Shown piece by piece: positions 1 to 4,478 of a stretch of 6,250 nt of DNA; positions within the stretch are counted from its first letter, which is position 1, and each line of letters opens with the position of its first letter. The notes under the pieces are model-generated. The model had not been told where the DNA came from, did not search any database, and saw only the letters and a list, made by a program, of their open reading frames with translations. A program made the position numbers and the translations under genes. The DNA lies in the NCBI GenBank assembly GCA_905234775.1, contig CAJOJC010000074.1, positions 1-6,250 of the forward strand, written 5' to 3'. The DNA comes from an uncultured Bacteroidales bacterium. Lineage in GTDB: Bacteria; Bacteroidota; Bacteroidia; Bacteroidales; UBA932.

Positions 1-531
1 CCGGTATTCGCCGCGGCGGTGATTCTGCCTCCCGACTTTTATCATCCCTTACTGAACGACTCCAAGCAGATGACGGAAAGGCAGCGCGAAGAGCTCCGGC
101 CCATAATCGAGAGCGAAGCGATCGCCTGGGCCGTGGAGGAAGTCAGCGCCGAGGAGATTGACAGACTTAACATCCTTTGGGCTTCGGTAACTGGGATGCA
201 GAGAGCAGTACTGAAACTGAAAGTTAAGCCGGAGTTCCTACTGATAGACGGGCCCAAATTCCGCCCGTTCGCGGACTACTCGCGAGACAAATACGAGACG
301 GTAGTCCATGGCGATGCCACCTACGCCAGTATCGCCGCCGCCTCGGTCCTTGCGAAGACCTGGCGCGACGAATATATGGTTAAACTGGCTCAGGAATACC
401 CTCAATACGGCTGGGACAAAAACAAAGGCTATCCCACGCCGGAACACATAGCCGCAATTAAGCAATACGGGTACACGAAACATCACAGGAAGAGTTTCCA
501 CCCGAAAGAACTGGAACCAACGTTATTCTAA
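1..531 (+). CDS. rnhB: Ribonuclease HII, 3' part (N-terminus outside window)
   Basis: RNase HII is a cytoplasmic endonuclease that cuts RNA in RNA-DNA hybrids and 5' of single ribonucleotides embedded in DNA, starting ribonucleotide excision repair. The reading frame is already open at base 1 (PVFAAAVILP), which is the strand just after the family's DEAGRG motif. About 20-25 residues, including the first catalytic Asp-Glu pair, therefore lie upstream, and the GTG at 19 is an internal Val codon, not a start. Numbering codons from base 1, visible marks are LNDSK near residue 20, IDG with the third acidic residue at D83, HGD with the fourth at D105, then SIAAASVLAK, and the C-terminal run YGWDKNKGYPT ... 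HHRKSFHP. The Asn that usually follows IDG is Pro here; it is not catalytic. The stop TAA (529-531) shares its last A with the ATG of mrp, so the two are probably translationally coupled. Identification is secure. Confidence 0.97.
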   Translation, partial: PVFAAAVILPPDFYHPLLNDSKQMTERQREELRPIIESEAIAWAVEEVSAEEIDRLNILWASVTGMQRAVLKLKVKPEFLLIDGPKFRPFADYSRDKYETVVHGDATYASIAAASVLAKTWRDEYMVKLAQEYPQYGWDKNKGYPTPEHIAAIKQYGYTKHHRKSFHPKELEPTLF

Positions 532-1586
532 TGGATATCAACAACATACGCGCTGCGCTGCTGGAGGTAGTACACCCCGGCAAGCAGAATAAAAGCATAG
601 TCGAACTCGGGATGGTCGGAGACATCGAGGAGGCAGACGGCAAAATAACTGTCACCCTGATCTTCCCCAAGCGCCGCGACCCGCTGGCCGAATACCTTAT
701 CGGCGCAGCCCGCGCGGCCCTGATCCGAAACTTCCCGGATGCGGAATCTGAGGTCAAAACGGTTGTAGCCGAAGATCCCAAACCCGCAAAAAAGAAACTG
801 GAACTCAGTGGAGACACGATCAAGCATATCGGCAAGGTAATCGGCATCGCCTCCGGAAAGGGTGGGGTCGGGAAATCGACCGTGGCCGTGAACCTGGCCG
901 TCGCGCTCGCGAGGCTCGGGTACAAGGTCGGGCTTGCGGACGCGGATGTCTATGGTCCGTCGGTCCCGACCATGACCGCGACGCAGGGAGAGCAGCCGGC
1001 CGCGTACGGCGAGGAGGGCCACGAACTGATGGTCCCGATCGAGAAGTACGGCGTGAAATGGATGAGCATCGGCTATTTCGCCGGTGAGGACCAGGCGCTT
1101 ATATGGCGTGGGCCCATGGCCTGCAGCGCGCTCAAACAGATGATCCTCCAGGTCGACTGGGGCGAGCTCGACTTCCTGCTGATCGACCTGCCCCCGGGAA
1201 CGGGCGACATCCATATCTCGCTCGTCCAGGATATCAGGCTCGACAGCGCGATTATCGTCACCACCCCGCAAAAGGTGGCGATCAGCGACGTCAGAAAAGG
1301 CATCGGCCTGTTCCAGAACGAGAATGTAGACCGACGGATACTCGGAATAGTCGAGAACATGGCCTGGTTCACCCCGGCAGAACATCCGGAAGAGAAGTAT
1401 TATATCTTCGGCAGGGAAGGCGGCGCCGCGATGGCAGGCGAACTGGGGCTGGATCTGCTCGCGCAGATTCCGCTGGTTCAGAGCCTGCGCGAAAGCGGCG
1501 ACGCCGGCGAGCCCGCCGCCCTCGGAACCGGCCCCGCGGCCGAGGCCTTCCTGGCCCTGGCGGCGAAAGTGGCGGAAATTGCTTAA
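531..1586 (+). CDS. mrp: Mrp/ApbC/NBP35-family P-loop ATPase, Fe-S cluster carrier type, lacking CxxC
   Basis: A 351-residue protein, the usual length for bacterial Mrp with a fused N-terminal MIP18/DUF59 domain. Residues 1-80 match that domain (KSIVELGMVGDI ... ITVTLIFPKRRDP). A Lys-rich linker (84-90) leads to the ATPase: deviant Walker A GKGGVGKST at 109-117 (K110 is the signature Lys, K115 the P-loop Lys), DADVYGPS at 137-144, switch II DLPPGTGD at 219-226, and TTPQ at 244-247. Family members are dimeric cytoplasmic ATPases that carry or transfer [4Fe-4S] clusters to apo-proteins. The C-terminal CxxC that bridges the cluster in ApbC/NBP35 is absent: the equivalent stretch is ENMAWFTPAEHPEEKYYIF (275-293), a form I associate with Bacteroidota. 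The only Cys is C198. The cluster-carrier role is thus inferred from the family rather than supported by ligands. The ATG overlaps the rnhB stop by one base, which fixes the start. Confidence 0.95.
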   Translation: MDINNIRAALLEVVHPGKQNKSIVELGMVGDIEEADGKITVTLIFPKRRDPLAEYLIGAARAALIRNFPDAESEVKTVVAEDPKPAKKKLELSGDTIKHIGKVIGIASGKGGVGKSTVAVNLAVALARLGYKVGLADADVYGPSVPTMTATQGEQPAAYGEEGHELMVPIEKYGVKWMSIGYFAGEDQALIWRGPMACSALKQMILQVDWGELDFLLIDLPPGTGDIHISLVQDIRLDSAIIVTTPQKVAISDVRKGIGLFQNENVDRRILGIVENMAWFTPAEHPEEKYYIFGREGGAAMAGELGLDLLAQIPLVQSLRESGDAGEPAALGTGPAAEAFLALAAKVAEIA

Positions 1587-1624
1587 ATTTGGATGGCGCT
1601 CTCTCAGCGGGCGCGACGTAAAAA

Positions 1625-4237
1625 ATGGCTAAAACCAAAAAAACTGAAGATACCCCGATGCTCCGGCACTACTTCGCCGTCAAGGCGCAGCACCCGGAAG
1701 CAGTCCTGCTCTACCGATGCGGCGACTTCTACGAATGCTATTCGGATGACGCCGTTCTGGTAAGCAAGGTCCTGGGGCTGGTGCTCACAAAAAGGGCTAA
1801 CGGCGAGAAGGGACCGACCGAGATGGCCGGCTTCCCCCACCATGCGATAGAGACTTATCTCCAGAAACTGATCCGTGCGGGCTATAAAGTAGCCATCTGC
1901 GATCAGTTAGAGGACCCTGCGCTTGCGAAAAACAAACTTGTTAAGCGCGGTGTGACAGAGATCCTTACGCCCGGAGTTGCCTTCGGCGAAGGCATGCTCG
2001 ACCAGAAAGAGCACAACTACCTCTGCGGCCTTTATTTCGAGGATAATGTCTGCGGCGCAGCCTTCCTCGACGCCTCAACCGGCACCTTCCAGGTGGCTCA
2101 GGGCAGCCTCGATTATATCGGAACTCTTCTGTCTTCATTCCAGCCGAAGGAGCTCGTAGTCGAGCGCTCGGTGCGCGCGGCAGTAGCCCAGCGCTACCCC
2201 GACTATTATCTGACTTGCGTCGACGAATGGGCCTTCGTCTATGAAGCCGCATACGAAAAGCTGACCAAGCAGCTGGGCGTCAAGAGCCTGAAAGGCTTCG
2301 CGATAGACGCCTACCCGCTTTCGATTTGCTCGGCCGGCGCGCTGATTTTCTATCTAGAACAGACCCAGCACGTAGGCCTCAAGAATATCTGCAGCATCTC
2401 CCGTATCGACGAGGCGAAGTTCGTGTGGATGGACAAATTCACCGTCCGCAATCTGGAGATTTTCGCCAGCGCGAGCGAGAAAGACGGAGTCAGCCTGGTC
2501 GAGACTATCGACCGCTGCTGCTCTCCGATGGGAGCCAGGCTGCTCCGCCAGTGGCTCGCGCTGCCCAGCCTCGACCTCGCCGAACTGAACGCCCGCTATG
2601 ACTGCGTCCAGTTCTTCTATGACAACGACGGCGCGCTCGAGGAGCTTCAGGGCGAAATCAGCAATGTCGGCGATCTCGAGCGCATCATCGCACGCGCCGC
2701 GACCGGAAAGATCCTGCCGCGCGAGGTGATGCAGCTCGGCCGCAGCCTGGCCCAGATGGCCCCTATCCAGGGCTTGTGTGCCGGCTCCGGAGTAGCCGCC
2801 CTCGAAAAGCTCGCCGCGAAGATGAAGAACTGCGAGAAGATAGTGGAGAAGATCCGCGGGACGATGGACGAAAACCCGGCCGCCCAGATTGGGAAGGGCC
2901 CGGTCATCGCCGCGGGAGTCGATCCTTCGCTGGACGAACTGCGCAGCATCTCCACGGGCGGGAAGCAGTACCTGCTCGACCTGCAGCAGCGCGAGAGCGA
3001 ACGCACCGGAATCCCTTCGCTGAAGATAGGCTACAACAACGTCTTCGGCTACTATCTCGAGGTGCGCAACACCTATAAGAACATGGCCCCTCCCGAATGG
3101 GTGCGCAAGCAGACGCTCGTTGGCGCCGAGCGCTACATCACCCAGGAGCTGAAGGACTACGAGGAGAAGATTCTCGGGGCCGAGGCCAATATCTACGAAA
3201 TCGAGAGCCGGGTCTACGGCGAGCTGATCGCCTACATCCAGGGCTGCATCCGCGACATCCAGGCGAACTGCAAGGTGGTCGCGCAGCTCGACGTGCTTCA
3301 GGGCTATGCCCAGCAGGCGCTGGACCATGGCTACTGCCGCCCCGAGCTCGACAAGTCGAATTCGATCGATATCAAGGCCGGCCGCCATCCCGTGATCGAG
3401 ACGCTGATGCCGGCGGGCGAGCAGTACGTTCCGAACGACATCCGGATGGACAGCGCCACTAACCAAATCATGATCCTGACCGGCCCGAATATGGCCGGAA
3501 AGAGCGCGCTGCTGCGCCAGACCGCCCTCATCATCCTGATGGCTCAGGCGGGCTCGTTCGTGCCGGCTGACTCCGCGCGCCTCGGCTATTTCGACAAGAT
3601 CTTCACCCGCGTGGGCGCGACCGACAACATCTCGCGCGGCGAGTCGACCTTCATGGTCGAGATGCTTGAAACGGCCATGATCATGCACAACCTCAGCCAG
3701 CGTTCGCTCGTCCTGCTCGACGAAATCGGCCGTGGAACCTCGACCTACGACGGCATGTCCATCGCCCGCGCGCTGGTCGAGTACGTCCATAAATACGGCA
3801 AGGGCGCGAAGACGCTGTTCGCGACGCACTACCACGAACTCAACGACCTCGAGGCGCTCTACCCGCGCGTGAAGAACTACCACATCGCGGTGAAGGAGCA
3901 GGGCAAGGACGTGATATTTTTGAGGAAGCTCGAACCGGGCGGTGTCGCCCACAGCTTCGGTATCCATGTCGCCCGCCTCGCGGGCATGCCCAAGGAGGTG
4001 GTGGAATCGGCCGAACGGACGCTCGTGGAGCTCGAGCGGCGCGAAAAGCGCGCGGAGGCCCTTTCGAAACAGGGCAAGGTAGAGGCGGACGGAAGCCTCC
4101 AGCTCTCGTTCTTCCAGCTCGACGATCCTGCGCTCGCCGGCCTGCGCGAAAAGCTCGAGGCTGCGGACCTGGACAACATGACCCCGATGCAGGCGTTCGA
4201 TCTGCTGCGGCAGATGAAAAACGAACTGGGCGTTTAG
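1625..4237 (+). CDS. mutS: DNA mismatch repair protein MutS
   Basis: MutS binds mismatches and small loops as a dimer and, with ATP, becomes a sliding clamp that recruits MutL. The 870 residues are full length and begin in the normal place (MAKTKKTEDTPMLRHYF) after an A-rich leader (GTAAAAA) with no Shine-Dalgarno. Domain I carries the mismatch-reading Phe-x-Glu as F35-Y36-E37 in GDFYECY, which marks a true repair MutS1 rather than MutS2. Connector and core domains follow, then the clamp signature AERYITQELKDYEEK (about 501-515). The ATPase has Walker A GPNMAGKS at 620-627, followed by ALLRQ as in Bacteroidota, Walker B LLDE with D699-E700, the GRGTSTYDG loop, and ATHYHEL with H735. Near the end, QLSFF (826-830) fits the beta-clamp binding consensus, and DNMTPMQAFDLL resembles the C-terminal oligomerisation helices. 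The stop TAG is followed directly by in-frame TGA. The 38-bp gap after mrp has no terminator, so cotranscription with rnhB-mrp is likely. Confidence 0.99.
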   Translation: MAKTKKTEDTPMLRHYFAVKAQHPEAVLLYRCGDFYECYSDDAVLVSKVLGLVLTKRANGEKGPTEMAGFPHHAIETYLQKLIRAGYKVAICDQLEDPALAKNKLVKRGVTEILTPGVAFGEGMLDQKEHNYLCGLYFEDNVCGAAFLDASTGTFQVAQGSLDYIGTLLSSFQPKELVVERSVRAAVAQRYPDYYLTCVDEWAFVYEAAYEKLTKQLGVKSLKGFAIDAYPLSICSAGALIFYLEQTQHVGLKNICSISRIDEAKFVWMDKFTVRNLEIFASASEKDGVSLVETIDRCCSPMGARLLRQWLALPSLDLAELNARYDCVQFFYDNDGALEELQGEISNVGDLERIIARAATGKILPREVMQLGRSLAQMAPIQGLCAGSGVAALEKLAAKMKNCEKIVEKIRGTMDENPAAQIGKGPVIAAGVDPSLDELRSISTGGKQYLLDLQQRESERTGIPSLKIGYNNVFGYYLEVRNTYKNMAPPEWVRKQTLVGAERYITQELKDYEEKILGAEANIYEIESRVYGELIAYIQGCIRDIQANCKVVAQLDVLQGYAQQALDHGYCRPELDKSNSIDIKAGRHPVIETLMPAGEQYVPNDIRMDSATNQIMILTGPNMAGKSALLRQTALIILMAQAGSFVPADSARLGYFDKIFTRVGATDNISRGESTFMVEMLETAMIMHNLSQRSLVLLDEIGRGTSTYDGMSIARALVEYVHKYGKGAKTLFATHYHELNDLEALYPRVKNYHIAVKEQGKDVIFLRKLEPGGVAHSFGIHVARLAGMPKEVVESAERTLVELERREKRAEALSKQGKVEADGSLQLSFFQLDDPALAGLREKLEAADLDNMTPMQAFDLLRQMKNELGV

Positions 4238-4245
4238 TGAAAATC

Positions 4246-4266
4246 GGCCGTCCCGGCCCGACGGCC
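4246..4266 (+). terminator. 7-bp GC-rich hairpin just after mutS
   Basis: GGCCGTC (4246-4252) and GACGGCC (4260-4266) are perfect inverted repeats around a 7-base loop, starting 9 bases after the mutS stop. The stem is strong, but the following bases (CTAAGCACCC) have no T-run, so it is not a classical intrinsic terminator on its own. It may protect the 3' end of the mutS mRNA or pause polymerase. Its 5' arm is also part of the longer stem described for 4238-4407, so the two folds exclude each other. Confidence 0.4.
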
Positions 4267-4294
4267 CTAAGCACCCGCGCTTGATTATCGGGGC

Positions 4295-4320
4295 CCCCGA
4301 AAATCTGCCGATTTTTGGGG
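4295..4320 (+). terminator. 11-bp hairpin in the mutS 3' region
   Basis: CCCCGAAAATC (4295-4305) pairs with GATTTTTGGGG (4310-4320) over all 11 positions with one G-U wobble (4299 with 4316) and a TGCC tetraloop. The wobble is valid only in + strand RNA. The T5 run sits inside the 3' arm and is followed by GGGG and TGATGG, so release at a U-tract is not obvious. It could be a terminator variant, an mRNA-stabilising stem, or part of the larger structured segment that surrounds it. Confidence 0.42.
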
Positions 4321-4345
4321 TGATGGTTGCGGGGGGACCTCCAGC

Positions 4346-4376
4346 GCGAAGCGCGTCAGGTGGGATGAGCGAAGCG
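4346..4376 (+). repeat. Direct repeat GCGAAGCG, possible dispersed extragenic repeat
   Basis: GCGAAGCG occurs at 4346-4353 and again at 4369-4376, within a purine-rich stretch that also repeats GGGAT (4362-4366, 4386-4390 and 4391-4395). The first copy lies in a self-complementary GCGC-GAA-GCGC context; the second reads GAGCGAAGCGAAGG. Such GCGAAGCG cores look like degenerate dispersed extragenic repeats, but one window cannot show dispersal. Confidence 0.35.
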
Positions 4377-4407
4377 AAGGCCCGAGGGATGGGATGGCCG
4401 ATTTTTA

Positions 4408-4439
4408 TTTGTTAAAAACCACTATTTTTAATAGATTTG
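4408..4439 (+). promoter_or_regulatory. Bacteroidales-type promoter for the EF-G2 gene
   Basis: TTTG at 4408-4411 and TAGATTTG at 4432-4439 match the Bacteroides consensus -33 TTTG and -7 TAnnTTTG, separated by 20 bases. The region is AT-rich, in sharp contrast to the GC-rich bases before it. Transcription would begin at about 4443-4447, giving a leader of roughly 35 bases. The spacer holds a 5-bp inverted repeat, CTATT-TTT-AATAG (4422-4434), whose right arm overlaps the -7 element and could be a regulator site. The leader before the ATG at 4479 is A-rich (AAAAAACACTAAATAAAG) and lacks a Shine-Dalgarno, as is usual for this phylum. Confidence 0.65.
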
Positions 4440-4478
4440 CAGACTTTCTGAAATATCTATAAAAAACACTAAATAAAG

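Larger units (their letters stand above)
4238..4407 (+). other. Structured intergenic segment closed by a long-range stem; possible 3'-UTR terminator or small RNA
   Basis: Bases 4238-4255, directly after the mutS stop, can pair with 4390-4407 over 18 consecutive positions. The core AAAATCGGCC (4240-4249) and GGCCGATTTT (4396-4405) is perfect; positions 4239/4406, 4250/4395 and 4255/4390 are G-U pairs in + strand RNA. The 3' arm runs into TTTTTATTTGTT, which would serve as a U-rich tail. The enclosed bases hold the two shorter hairpins at 4246-4266 (competing) and 4295-4320 (compatible), and a GCGC-GAA-GCGC stem-loop (4344-4354) inside an ACCT/AGGT clamp (4337-4340 with 4358-4361). No ORF is supported here. 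Readings, in my order of preference: a branched 3'-UTR terminator for the rnhB-mrp-mutS transcript, a small structured RNA, or a miniature repeat element with inverted ends. No target-site duplication is visible at its borders. Confidence 0.38.

Noticed and set aside
19..21. GTG at 19 as start of RNase HII
   Set aside because: Frame is open upstream to base 1 and the residues before it (PVFAAA) match the conserved strand after DEAGRG, so GTG is an internal Val codon of a truncated gene.
528..1385. A 285-codon open frame on the - strand across mrp
   Set aside because: Antisense to the full mrp P-loop ATPase frame, with no own start signal and no recognisable motif.
1593..1624. ATG at 1593 as a start of a small gene or of mutS
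   Set aside because: It is out of frame with mutS, and its short translation is Arg/Lys-rich with no conserved motif; the ATG at 1625 gives the standard MutS N-terminus.
2354..3967. A 537-codon open frame on the - strand inside mutS
   Set aside because: It lies entirely antisense to a well-conserved MutS frame, its translation shows no recognisable motif, and long antisense frames are expected where codons end mostly in C or G.
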